From an uncultured Pseudomonadota bacterium (GTDB taxonomy: Bacteria; Desulfobacterota_B; Binatia; UBA9968), in contig CAMLCX010000353.1 in NCBI GenBank assembly GCA_946478635.1, positions 1 to 5,538 of the forward strand: DNA of 5,538 nucleotides, written 5' to 3'. The notes under the pieces were generated by a model, which worked only from the letters and a program-made list of their open reading frames with translations, ran no database searches and had not been told where the DNA came from. This document shows, one piece after another, positions 1 through 5,538 of the stretch. The translations under genes and the position numbers were made by a program. The first letter of the stretch is position 1; the number at the start of each line of letters is the position of its first letter.

Positions 1-369
1 AACAATCGCGACCTGCGGTCGACCGTCGACCACAAAGGCAATGGATACGGCAAATTGCGGTACGCCTTCGATAAACTCTTTGGTCCCGTCGATCGGATCG
101 ACGACCCACACCCGCGACAAAGCTAAGCGCTCGGAATTGTCCTGATCTTCTTCCGATAGCCAACCGTCGGCGGGGAACGACTCAAGAACCCGCTGGCGAA
201 TGATACGATTGGCTTCGAGATCGGCTGAGGTGACCGGATTATTTTTGCTTTTCTCGCGGACATCGAACTTGCCGTTGAACAAGCTCATCACAGCCGCGCC
301 CGCCTCGCGCGCGGCTTGCTCCGCCGCAGCCAATTCTTCACTGTACTGAAAACTGTTTGTCAAATTCAC
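1..369 (-). CDS. Inositol monophosphatase / CysQ-like phosphatase, N-terminal part (runs off left edge)
   Basis: The minus strand translates to 123 residues without a stop from a GTG at 369 to the window edge, so the C-terminal half is outside. The family is the Mg-dependent, Li-sensitive phosphatases (inositol monophosphatase, 3'(2'),5'-bisphosphate nucleotidase CysQ, histidinol-phosphatase HisN), which hydrolyse small phosphate monoesters in the cytoplasm. Visible motifs are PVTSAD at 45-50 (metal-site Asp50), WLSEED at 70-75 (metal ligands around Glu73/Glu74) and the signature DPIDGTKEF at 91-99 with Asp91 and Asp94. The TKEF ending of the signature is closer to CysQ than to classical inositol monophosphatases, but substrate cannot be fixed from this fragment. 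The start is supported by an AGAAAGG Shine-Dalgarno-like stretch about 11 nt upstream; an internal ATG at residue 29 would cut into the first helix. It lies 96 bp downstream of pncA on the same strand and may be co-transcribed with it. Confidence 0.88.
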   Translation of the reverse strand, partial: MNLTNSFQYSEELAAAEQAAREAGAAVMSLFNGKFDVREKSKNNPVTSADLEANRIIRQRVLESFPADGWLSEEDQDNSERLALSRVWVVDPIDGTKEFIEGVPQFAVSIAFVVDGRPQVAIV

Positions 370-465
370 ACCTGGAGTGACCTTTCTAATTAGACACCAG
401 AACGGGAATCTAGGCAACTCAGGGCGTCGTCTCTAAAAAGGCCGGACCCTAGAAAGTGGCGGGAA
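370..465. other. pncA to CysQ-like intergenic spacer
   Basis: The 96-bp gap between two minus-strand genes contains a TTTTT run (minus strand, just after CCGGCC), but no stem longer than three or four pairs could be built before it. No convincing terminator or promoter was found, so read-through from pncA into the phosphatase gene is plausible. Confidence 0.4.
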
Positions 466-1062
466 CTATCCAGTGACGTGCAAATTTTCAATCCCGGCAA
501 GCATAACCGCGCCGGCCTCACTCATCTCTTTGAGAGCCTGCACGGAGTCATTGGGGTTTAAATCGACGCCCCGAACTGCATCGCCGATCACCATAACCTT
601 AAATCCCTGACTCAAACCGTCAAGCACGGTCTGCTTTACGCAGTAGTCGGTGGCCAATCCGCCGACAAAGATTCTTTCAACTCCGTGTTGACGCAGCAGA
701 TCGCCGAGGAGCATGCCGGCTGAGTCACGGCCTTGGAAGCCGGAGTAGCCATCTTCGCTTGGTGCCATACCGGTCGAAATTATGACAATCTCTTTTGCGA
801 GTTTTAAATCGGCATGAAATTCGGCGCCGTGGGTTCCTTGCACGCAATGCACCGGCCACATCCCACCGTAGGCTTTGAAATGGATCGTTTTTGCCGGATG
901 CCAATCGCGCGTGGCAAAGATCGGCAACCGGGCATCCAGGAATTTTTCAATATATCGGTTCAACACCGGTACAACTTCGTCTCCGTTTCGAACGGCGAGT
1001 GCGCCGCCCAGGCAGAAGTCATTTTGTACATCGACAATGATGAGTGCGTCTTTTCCCGGCAT
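466..1062 (-). CDS. pncA: Nicotinamidase / pyrazinamidase (isochorismatase-like family)
   Basis: The predicted enzyme hydrolyses nicotinamide to nicotinate and ammonia in the NAD salvage cycle, in the cytoplasm. The length of 198 aa is normal for PncA. Numbered from the ATG at 1062, the catalytic Asp11 sits in VDVQNDF. Metal ligands are Asp53 and His55 in TRDWHP, and His72 in WPVHCVQGT. The cis-peptide and nucleophile region is GGLATDYCV, with Cys141. The oddity is the third catalytic residue: the family's lysine, in the pattern K-G-x-x-P-x-x-D-x-Y-S-x-F, aligns without gaps to Thr97 in TGMAPSEDGYSGF. A TTG nine bases upstream (1071) is in frame but lies inside the predicted -10 box, so the ATG is preferred; neither start has a clear Shine-Dalgarno. 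The stop is TAG. A related isochorismatase-fold hydrolase is the alternative if the missing lysine means altered chemistry. Confidence 0.92.
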   Translation of the reverse strand: MPGKDALIIVDVQNDFCLGGALAVRNGDEVVPVLNRYIEKFLDARLPIFATRDWHPAKTIHFKAYGGMWPVHCVQGTHGAEFHADLKLAKEIVIISTGMAPSEDGYSGFQGRDSAGMLLGDLLRQHGVERIFVGGLATDYCVKQTVLDGLSQGFKVMVIGDAVRGVDLNPNDSVQALKEMSEAGAVMLAGIENLHVTG

Positions 1063-1070
1063 CGATTTCA

Positions 1071-1098
1071 ATTATAAAGCATGCTAGCTTCGTTGCAA
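1071..1098 (-). promoter_or_regulatory. Sigma70-type promoter for pncA, nearly leaderless
   Basis: On the minus strand a perfect TATAAT (1076 to 1071) follows a TTGCAA -35 box (1098 to 1093; four of six consensus bases) with a 16-bp spacer. Counting from the -10 box, transcription would begin near 1064, about two bases before the pncA ATG at 1062, which implies a leaderless or almost leaderless mRNA. This agrees with the lack of a Shine-Dalgarno sequence there. The -35 hexamer is its own reverse complement, so it could also be read toward the divergent HAD gene, but no good -10 box lies at the right distance on that side. Confidence 0.55.
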
Positions 1099-1125
1099 TT
1101 GGCATTATCCACTCCACATCTCGCC

Positions 1126-1827
1126 ATGACGATTAAAGCGGTTTTTTTTGACGCGGCGGGCACCTTGATCAAGCCCGCCAGGAGCGTGGGCGAAAGCTAT
1201 GCGGCGATCGCCGCCAAGCACGGCAAAGAGGTTTCGTCGACAAACATCACGGAGCGCTTCCGAACGTGCTTTGACGCCGCGCCGCGGCTGGCATTTCCCG
1301 GCGCCACCGAAGACACCGTGGCCGCACTGGAACGCGATTGGTGGAAAAGCTTGGTTGCCCAAGTCTTTGAGCCGTGGAGCCCATTTGTCCGTTTCGAAGA
1401 GTACTTTGCCGAGCTGTTCGCTTATTTTGCCTCGCCCAACGCGTGGACGCTCTATCCCGAGGTGCTAGAAACGCTGACCTCGCTCAAAGAACGCGATTTA
1501 ATTCTTGACGTGATCTCGAACTTCGATTCACGGCTAGTGCGAATCCTTGACGGTCTGGGCGCGGGTGCGCAATTCGAAAATATTTTCGTATCCAGCCGGG
1601 TTGGCTACGCCAAACCCGATGGGCGGATCTTTAATGCCGCGCTGAGCTGTCACGGTCTCGCCCCCGCACAGGCGCTTCACGTTGGTGACAGTGAGATAAA
1701 TGATCTATCCGGCGCCAACCAAGCCGGCCTAAAAGGCATCCTGGTTGAACGGGGCAAAATATCCGCCGCGCCGGCTTCCGACCGCATCAACAGCTTGCGG
1801 TCGATCTTAGCGCTGCTCGATGATTGA
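1126..1827 (+). CDS. HAD-superfamily hydrolase, REG-2-like (HDHD3-like)
   Basis: This is a 233-aa haloacid-dehalogenase-fold protein, probably a cytoplasmic phosphatase of unknown substrate. Motif I is FFDAAGTL (nucleophile Asp9), motif II ISNFD (Ser131), motif III YAKPD (Lys163) and motif IV HVGDSEIND (Asp188 and Asp193). The helical cap between them carries GESYAAIAAKHG and a DWWKSLV segment, which resemble the eukaryotic REG-2/HDHD3 group and its bacterial relatives. The position two after the nucleophile, where HAD phosphatases usually have a general-acid Asp, is Ala11. The start is set at the ATG giving MTIKAVFFD, where the fold begins. The longer in-frame ATG at 1081 adds 15 residues with no family similarity and would start within the divergent pncA promoter. 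No clear ribosome binding site is visible for either start. It is followed after 62 bp by the dienelactone hydrolase gene, so the two may share a transcript. Confidence 0.88.
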   Translation: MTIKAVFFDAAGTLIKPARSVGESYAAIAAKHGKEVSSTNITERFRTCFDAAPRLAFPGATEDTVAALERDWWKSLVAQVFEPWSPFVRFEEYFAELFAYFASPNAWTLYPEVLETLTSLKERDLILDVISNFDSRLVRILDGLGAGAQFENIFVSSRVGYAKPDGRIFNAALSCHGLAPAQALHVGDSEINDLSGANQAGLKGILVERGKISAAPASDRINSLRSILALLDD

Positions 1828-1879
1828 GCGCTGGTGGGCAAACTTGCTAGATTCGAATCGCTGGACCAAAGCATGGGAT

Positions 1880-1885
1880 GGAGGA
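1880..1885 (+). promoter_or_regulatory. Shine-Dalgarno deciding the dienelactone hydrolase start
   Basis: GGAGGA lies four bases before the ATG at 1890. An in-frame ATG at 1878 overlaps this site and has no ribosome binding sequence of its own, so translation most likely begins at 1890 (MTSSSW) and not four codons earlier. Confidence 0.6.
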
Positions 1886-1889
1886 TTCA

Positions 1890-2606
1890 ATGACATCATC
1901 GAGTTGGCAACAAACCGAGTCTGATAACAGCGCAATGGGGCTGCATCTGAGCGCGCCGGACGGCGGGGGCCCGTTCCCCGCGATGGTCGTGATTCAACAT
2001 CAAGGCGGCGTCGACGAGTTCGTGCGGAACATGACCGAGCGTCTCGCCGGCGCCGGCTATCTTTCCGTCGCGCCCGACCTTTATCACCGCGACGGCCCGG
2101 ATTGTAAAGACGACCTCGTGACCCGACGGTCGCGCCTGAGCGACCGGAGAATCATCAACGACATCAACGCCACAGTCGGCTTCATACAAAACCACGGCGC
2201 GGTCGACGCGCGAAAGATTGGGATTATCGGATTTTGCATGGGCGGGCGGGTGGTTTATCTCATGGCTGCCGCCATTCCGGCATTCAAAGCAGCGGTCGCT
2301 TATTATCCGGGCAACACTTTTCGCGCGTGGGGACGGGACATTCCGTCGCCGTTTGAACGGAGCGCGGAAATTCATTGTCCGCTCCAGGGCCACTTTGGTG
2401 CCGACGATGGCAATCCGTCGCCCGAAGACATGGCGAAGCTCGACGCCGAGCTCAAGAAGTTCCAAAAGCAGCATGAATTTCACTCCTACGCCAATGCCGG
2501 CCATGCGTTTATGGATAGCACGAAAGAAAGCTATCGCCGCCACGCCGACGAAGCTTCCTGGCCGAGAACTCTCGACTTTTTGGCCCGGCATCTGGCCGCG
2601 TCATAA
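1890..2606 (+). CDS. Dienelactone hydrolase family protein (alpha/beta hydrolase)
   Basis: This is a 238-aa alpha/beta hydrolase of the dienelactone hydrolase (carboxymethylenebutenolidase) family. The founding member opens the lactone ring in chlorocatechol degradation, but most chromosomal relatives have unknown ester or lactone substrates. Numbered from the ATG at 1890, the nucleophile elbow is GFCMGG with Cys116, the Asp is in GADDGNPSP (Asp172 or Asp173), and the catalytic His is His205 in NAGHAF. Glu43 in VDEF corresponds to the glutamate that holds the cysteine in its resting state in the characterised enzyme. APDLYHRDGP is the usual strand-loop of the family. No signal peptide is visible, so it is probably cytoplasmic. 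It lies between the HAD gene and the histidine kinase on the same strand, with gaps of 62 and 86 bp; no aromatic-degradation genes are nearby to support a catechol pathway role. Confidence 0.92.
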   Translation: MTSSSWQQTESDNSAMGLHLSAPDGGGPFPAMVVIQHQGGVDEFVRNMTERLAGAGYLSVAPDLYHRDGPDCKDDLVTRRSRLSDRRIINDINATVGFIQNHGAVDARKIGIIGFCMGGRVVYLMAAAIPAFKAAVAYYPGNTFRAWGRDIPSPFERSAEIHCPLQGHFGADDGNPSPEDMAKLDAELKKFQKQHEFHSYANAGHAFMDSTKESYRRHADEASWPRTLDFLARHLAAS

Positions 2607-2692
2607 AGAGAAATCAGACGGAAGCTAAGCGCGCCTAACCCCAATTAACCCATTACGCAAGCCCTTCGATCAGGCAACGTCGCCAAAGGACC

Positions 2693-3355
2693 GTGAAAAA
2701 AATCCCAAAAAAAATAACCAGCCGGCTTGCCACCGCGGTCATGGAGGAACGACAGCGGATCTCTCGCGAGTTGCACGACCGCGTGTTGCAGTCGCTGGCG
2801 AGCGTGAGGCTGCGCGCGGAAACCTGTCACCGCGAACTGCTCGACAATCGCAGCGCGCTTGAAAACGAGCTGCAAACCATCGAAGACAACATCGACAAGG
2901 CGATTATCGAGATCCGCAATCTACTCACCGAGAATCAGAGCGCGGAGGATCTGCAAGCCGGCACGTTGGAACGGCGGCTCAAGCAAGAATTGGAAATTTT
3001 TTGCGCGCGCACCGGTTTCAAGCTCGATTTTCGCTGCGCCATCGGCGCCCATAACTTGCCCATCGTTATAGAAAGGGAACTTTACTTTACCTTGCGCGAA
3101 GCGATTCTCAACACGGTGCGCCATTCGCGCGCGACCGAATTGCATCTTTTGCTCAAAACTACCGACAGGGGCTGCGAGGCCCGCTTGCGCGATAACGGCG
3201 TCGGTTTTGATACCGCGTCGGTCGGTGGAACCGGCCATTATGGACTGGCGGGTATGCGGGAACGGATTCGCAAGATCGGCGGCACTCTCACGCTCGACAC
3301 TGCCGCGGGAAAAGGCACGGATATCAAGATCCGAATACCGCTGGCGAGCCACTGA
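2693..3355 (+). CDS. Soluble NarL/DegS-type histidine kinase without a sensor domain
   Basis: The 220-aa protein consists only of a HisKA_3 dimerisation/phosphoacceptor domain and a HATPase_c domain. The H-box is RISRELHDRVLQSL with phosphoacceptor His28, followed by a helical segment to about residue 80. The ATPase part carries the N-box REAILNTVRHSRA (Asn140), the G1 box DNGVGFD at 167-173 and the G2 region YGLAGMRER at 183-191. There is no transmembrane helix, PAS, GAF or other input domain, and no response regulator in the window. An in-frame TAA at 2636 rules out an upstream sensor in this frame. The start is a GTG, with AAAGGA only 2 nt before it. The ATG at residue 17 is an alternative that still keeps the H-box. 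The N-terminus is lysine-rich because of two adenine runs. It may be an orphan kinase served by a distant NarL-family regulator, or part of a complex with a separate sensor. Confidence 0.87.
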   Translation: MKKIPKKITSRLATAVMEERQRISRELHDRVLQSLASVRLRAETCHRELLDNRSALENELQTIEDNIDKAIIEIRNLLTENQSAEDLQAGTLERRLKQELEIFCARTGFKLDFRCAIGAHNLPIVIERELYFTLREAILNTVRHSRATELHLLLKTTDRGCEARLRDNGVGFDTASVGGTGHYGLAGMRERIRKIGGTLTLDTAAGKGTDIKIRIPLASH

Positions 3356-3375
3356 AAAAGCGCAGCGATGCCGCG
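3355..3375 (-). terminator. Candidate intrinsic terminator of the GNAT gene
   Basis: Read on the minus strand, CGCGGC-ATC-GCTGCG forms a six-pair stem (one G-U pair) with a three-base loop at 3375 to 3361. It is followed by one C and then five T (3359 to 3355). It sits six bases past the GNAT stop codon and overlaps the end of the convergent kinase gene by one base. On the plus strand the same hairpin has no T-run, so it would mainly serve the minus-strand gene. The stem is short, so confidence is moderate. Confidence 0.42.
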
Positions 3376-3380
3376 GCAGT

Positions 3381-3893
3381 CTAGCGCGAAATGCCCGCGT
3401 CGGCGAGTTTCTTTAGCTTCTCACCGGTCATGCGGAATACCGTCCATTCTCTCATCGGCACCGCGCCAAGTTTTTTGTAAAAATTGATCGCCGGCTCGTT
3501 CCAATCCAACACCGACCATTCCAACCTACCGCAACGCCGCTCCGTCGCCAATTTGGCGATATAACGCAGCAAAGCGCTGCCGAAGCCGCGCCGACGGAAC
3601 GCTTCATCGACGTAGAGGTCTTCGATGTAAATCCCTGGCTGGCCAAGGAATGTCGAATAACTGTGAAAGAAGAGCATAAAGCACACCGGCTGCTTCTTGA
3701 AATAGCCGAGCACCACTTCGGCGGTACGCCGCCGGCCGAAAAGCGTTTCCCGGAGAATCTCCTCGGTGGCAACAACCTCATGCGACAAGCGCTCGTAGTC
3801 TGCCAATTTCTTGATGAACGAAAGAATTATCGGCACATCGGCCTTGGTTGCCGCTTGAATTTGAAATCCGGATACATCGGTGGAATTTTTCAT
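3381..3893 (-). CDS. GNAT N-acetyltransferase, SSAT (diamine/thialysine acetyltransferase)-like
   Basis: This 170-aa protein matches the single-domain spermidine/spermine N1-acetyltransferase architecture in length and motif order (human SSAT1 is about 171 aa). It should transfer acetyl from acetyl-CoA to a primary amine in the cytoplasm. Seen in the sequence are the N-terminal helix FIKKLADYERL at 26-36, the strand IYIEDLYV at 88-95, and the acetyl-CoA pyrophosphate loop RRRGFGSALL at 100-109. The C-terminal motif LDWNEPAINFYKKLGA at 129-144 includes Tyr139, which aligns with the general-acid tyrosine of SSAT. Bacterial members of this group may act on diamines, thialysine or other amines, so the substrate stays open. 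The ATG start has GAGG two bases upstream, closer than ideal. The gene lies 73 bp downstream of the xanthine-dehydrogenase frame on the same strand and converges on the kinase gene. Confidence 0.88.
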   Translation of the reverse strand: MKNSTDVSGFQIQAATKADVPIILSFIKKLADYERLSHEVVATEEILRETLFGRRRTAEVVLGYFKKQPVCFMLFFHSYSTFLGQPGIYIEDLYVDEAFRRRGFGSALLRYIAKLATERRCGRLEWSVLDWNEPAINFYKKLGAVPMREWTVFRMTGEKLKKLADAGISR

Positions 3894-3966
3894 GGCCTCA
3901 CAACTGTGCGGATGCTAAAAGCGCTCGCTGACACAGACTAATCGCGATCAATCCGTCCTGACATAA

Positions 3967-5538
3967 TCATTTTGGAGAATCTTTGAGCGCGCGCCAAACC
4001 CGCTCCGGCGTCAGCGGCAAGTCACGGATGCGCACGCCGGTCGCACGATCAATGGCATTGCACACCGACGGCGCGACCGAAAGAATGCCGCCTTCGGCCA
4101 TACCGCGCACGCCGAACGGTCCGGGGCCGTCGCCGTTCTCGACGAGTATCGTGTGAAATTCCTCCGGCACGTCGGCGAACGTCGGAATCCGGTAATCGAT
4201 CAAATTCGGGTTGATCAATTGACCATTGTCGTAAATGAGCTGCTCGAAAAACGTGTGGCCGATCCCCTGCATCGCCGCGCCCTCTTCCTGGGCGACGCAG
4301 TGGTCGGGATGGATCGCCTTGCCGACGTCGGCGACGGAGATAAATTTTTTGAGCTTCACTTCGCCGGTCTCACGATCGATCTCGACCTCCGAAGTGCCCA
4401 TGCCGACTTCCCAGAAAACCGGCAGCTGGTTGTCCGTGATCTCCGGTCCGGCTTCGCCGCGCCCGATCATTTCGCCCCCCGAGCCCTTACCGAAACGGCG
4501 CTCGAAGGCTTCCTTGAAAGTCAGCCGGGATTCGCCGCAGATCAAGGCGCCGTCGGCGACTTGAACTTGACTCGGTTTTACACCCATTGTTTGCGCGCCA
4601 ATTTTTATAAATTGTTGCTTCATGTCGCGCGCCGCTTTTTGCACCGCCGTTCCCATCAATGTCGTCGAGCGGCTCGATCCGGTCGAGCTGTCGTAAGGCG
4701 TCACCTTGGTATCGGCGCCGAGCATGCGAAAACTTTCCATCGGCAAGGTCAGCTCTTCTGCGGCGATTTGGGTTAACGTCGTGCGCACGCCCTGACCCAT
4801 TTCCGTGCTGCCCGCCGAAATATTGGCGATGCCGTCATATTGCATGCGGATCAGCGCCACCGACACCGGCGTCGCGCCGGCGTTGGTAATCGCGCAACCC
4901 ATGCCGACGGGAGCGTGATTTTTCTTAAGCGATTTCTTCCAGCCGCTGGCGCGCATCAGAGTCTTGAGACTCGACGACAGATCGGCATCAATGCCTTTCA
5001 ACCCCGGCCGGAGCTCCTGTCCGGTCTTGAGCAGATTTTTCATGCGCAGCTCCGCCGGGTCCATACCGAGCTTCGCGGCGAGGATTTCGATTTGCGACTC
5101 GCCCGCATAAATCACCTGCGGCGCGCCGATCGCGCGGTACGAGCCCGCCGACCCGGTGTTGGTATAAACCTGATACGCGTCGGTGCGAATATTCGGAATC
5201 CAGTACGGGCCGAGGATCCGAGTCGCCGAGCGCGCCGTCACCTGCGGCCCGTTGTCATCGTAACCGCCGGTGTCGAGATAGATTTCCGCCTCGCGCGCCA
5301 GTTTTGCTTCCGTCACGTTCGTCATGCCGATCACTTCGAAGCGCCATTGCCGGTGCACGTGCGCTTCCGCGAGCGTCGAAAATTGCGGCCCCTCCATGCA
5401 AATGTACGTTCCGCGCCGGTGCACTTTCACGGCTTCATGCACGCAGGAATCGGACAGAATTCCGGCCAGCTGCCCGCAAACCGGATGCGCAAACGCCACG
5501 TGCGCCACCAACCCGTCGCCAAAAAATGTCGAAACGCG
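3967..5538 (-). CDS. Molybdopterin-binding subunit of xanthine dehydrogenase family, N-terminus replaced by an MTAP fragment
   Basis: One uninterrupted minus-strand frame of 523 codons runs from the right edge to a TGA at 3967. Residues 87-523 (edge codon = 1) are the C-terminal part of the large, molybdenum-cofactor-binding subunit of the xanthine dehydrogenase/aldehyde oxidase family. These subunits usually have about 750-800 residues and hydroxylate N-heterocycles or aldehydes. Visible are [12 protein letters not shown] at 87-98, the active-site loop [10 protein letters not shown] with Arg135, EMGQG at 246-250, [13 protein letters not shown] at 287-299, and the C-terminal GMAEGG containing the candidate catalytic Glu482. 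The loop lacks the AYRCSFR signature of form I CO dehydrogenase, so CoxL is unlikely. The first 300 or so residues of the family (hammerhead domain and start of the first cofactor domain) are absent: upstream of residue 81 the same frame encodes MTAP. No iron-sulfur or FAD subunit gene is in the window. As it stands, the product is probably not a working oxidoreductase. Confidence 0.87.
   Translation of the reverse strand, partial: RVSTFFGDGLVAHVAFAHPVCGQLAGILSDSCVHEAVKVHRRGTYICMEGPQFSTLAEAHVHRQWRFEVIGMTNVTEAKLAREAEIYLDTGGYDDNGPQVTARSATRILGPYWIPNIRTDAYQVYTNTGSAGSYRAIGAPQVIYAGESQIEILAAKLGMDPAELRMKNLLKTGQELRPGLKGIDADLSSSLKTLMRASGWKKSLKKNHAPVGMGCAITNAGATPVSVALIRMQYDGIANISAGSTEMGQGVRTTLTQIAAEELTLPMESFRMLGADTKVTPYDSSTGSSRSTTLMGTAVQKAARDMKQQFIKIGAQTMGVKPSQVQVADGALICGESRLTFKEAFERRFGKGSGGEMIGRGEAGPEITDNQLPVFWEVGMGTSEVEIDRETGEVKLKKFISVADVGKAIHPDHCVAQEEGAAMQGIGHTFFEQLIYDNGQLINPNLIDYRIPTFADVPEEFHTILVENGDGPGPFGVRGMAEGGILSVAPSVCNAIDRATGVRIRDLPLTPERVWRALKDSPK
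5281..5538 (-). pseudogene. mtnP: Internal fragment of S-methyl-5'-thioadenosine phosphorylase fused in frame to the XDH subunit
   Basis: Residues 1-86 from the window edge match the middle of MTAP, the enzyme that phosphorolyses methylthioadenosine to adenine and methylthioribose-1-phosphate in methionine salvage. Landmarks are [19 protein letters not shown] at 3-21, [13 protein letters not shown] at 43-55 (the phosphorylase signature, usually GTYVCIEGPQFST) and [19 protein letters not shown] at 68-86, equivalent to the family's [21 protein letters not shown]. After AREAEI the expected CYAT...TDYDCW purine-binding segment and the last 80 or so residues are absent and XDH sequence takes over. 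The first 110 or so residues of a normal 280-aa MTAP would lie beyond the right edge. With the purine-site Asp segment missing, this copy should be inactive as a phosphorylase. The TTG at 5511 is an internal leucine codon and not a start. Confidence 0.82.

Noticed and set aside
421..465. T-run after a GC-rich stretch downstream of pncA as a terminator
   Set aside because: No stem of more than three or four base pairs can be formed before the T-run.
1081..1125. Upstream ATG extending the HAD protein by 15 residues
   Set aside because: The added residues have no family similarity, no ribosome binding site precedes the ATG, and the fold begins naturally at the ATG at 1126.
1824..1853. Possible promoter TTGAGC-N18-TAGATT before the dienelactone hydrolase gene
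   Set aside because: Both boxes match only four of six consensus bases and the spacer is one base long; similar matches are expected by chance.
1850..1859. 10-bp perfect palindrome GATTCGAATC upstream of the dienelactone hydrolase gene
   Set aside because: It is short, occurs once, and has no linked promoter element or neighbouring regulator gene to suggest an operator.
1896..2591. Long minus-strand open frame (231 codons) opposite the dienelactone hydrolase gene
   Set aside because: It is an antisense shadow of a gene with complete catalytic motifs; its translation shows no recognisable domain.
3894..3966. Promoter or terminator between the XDH frame and the GNAT gene
   Set aside because: No paired -35/-10 boxes and no hairpin with a T-run could be found; only a short ATCGCGAT palindrome is present.
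4153..4776. Plus-strand open frame (207 codons) inside the XDH region
   Set aside because: It lies wholly antisense to well-matched XDH sequence and its product looks like composition-driven noise.
3967..5280. Carbon monoxide dehydrogenase large subunit (CoxL)
   Set aside because: The active-site loop reads [10 protein letters not shown] and lacks the AYRCSFR cysteine signature of form I CO dehydrogenase.
1..5538. Mobile element, CRISPR array, tRNA or rRNA
   Set aside because: No transposase or integrase motifs, regularly spaced repeats, terminal inverted repeats or conserved RNA sequences were seen on either strand.

Overview
The window reads as a stretch of ordinary bacterial chromosome. 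Genes are dense and short-spaced, moderately GC-rich with G/C-biased third codon positions, and include an orphan NarL-type histidine kinase. It has no tRNA, rRNA, CRISPR array, transposase or phage gene. The mix of families (SSAT-like acetyltransferase, REG-2-like HAD hydrolase, dienelactone hydrolase, xanthine dehydrogenase family protein) fits an uncultured soil or sediment bacterium of the broad deltaproteobacterial kind. That placement is only an impression from protein style and could not be tested.

Layout, left to right. (1) On the minus strand, the N-terminal third of an inositol-monophosphatase/CysQ-like phosphatase runs off the left edge. Upstream of it lies a nicotinamidase (pncA). 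(2) A 63-bp divergent intergenic region holds a good sigma70-type promoter facing pncA. (3) Three plus-strand genes follow: a REG-2-like HAD hydrolase, a dienelactone-hydrolase-family protein and a small soluble histidine kinase with no sensor domain. (4) The kinase converges on a minus-strand SSAT-like GNAT acetyltransferase, with a likely terminator hairpin between them. (5) From 3967 to the right edge, one uninterrupted minus-strand frame encodes an in-frame chimera. Its upstream part is an internal piece of 5'-methylthioadenosine phosphorylase (MTAP/MtnP). The rest is the C-terminal part of the molybdopterin-binding subunit of a xanthine dehydrogenase family enzyme. The join falls on the peptide AREAEI, which both families carry at that point.

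The genes do not form an obvious pathway. PncA (NAD salvage), the CysQ-like phosphatase and the MTAP fragment all touch nucleotide or sulfur-nucleotide salvage, but no shared regulation is visible. Points worth a second look are the MTAP/XDH chimera (real deletion-fusion or assembly misjoin), a nicotinamidase whose catalytic lysine position is threonine, the near-leaderless pncA promoter, and the input-less orphan kinase. I found no convincing sign of a new multi-gene system.
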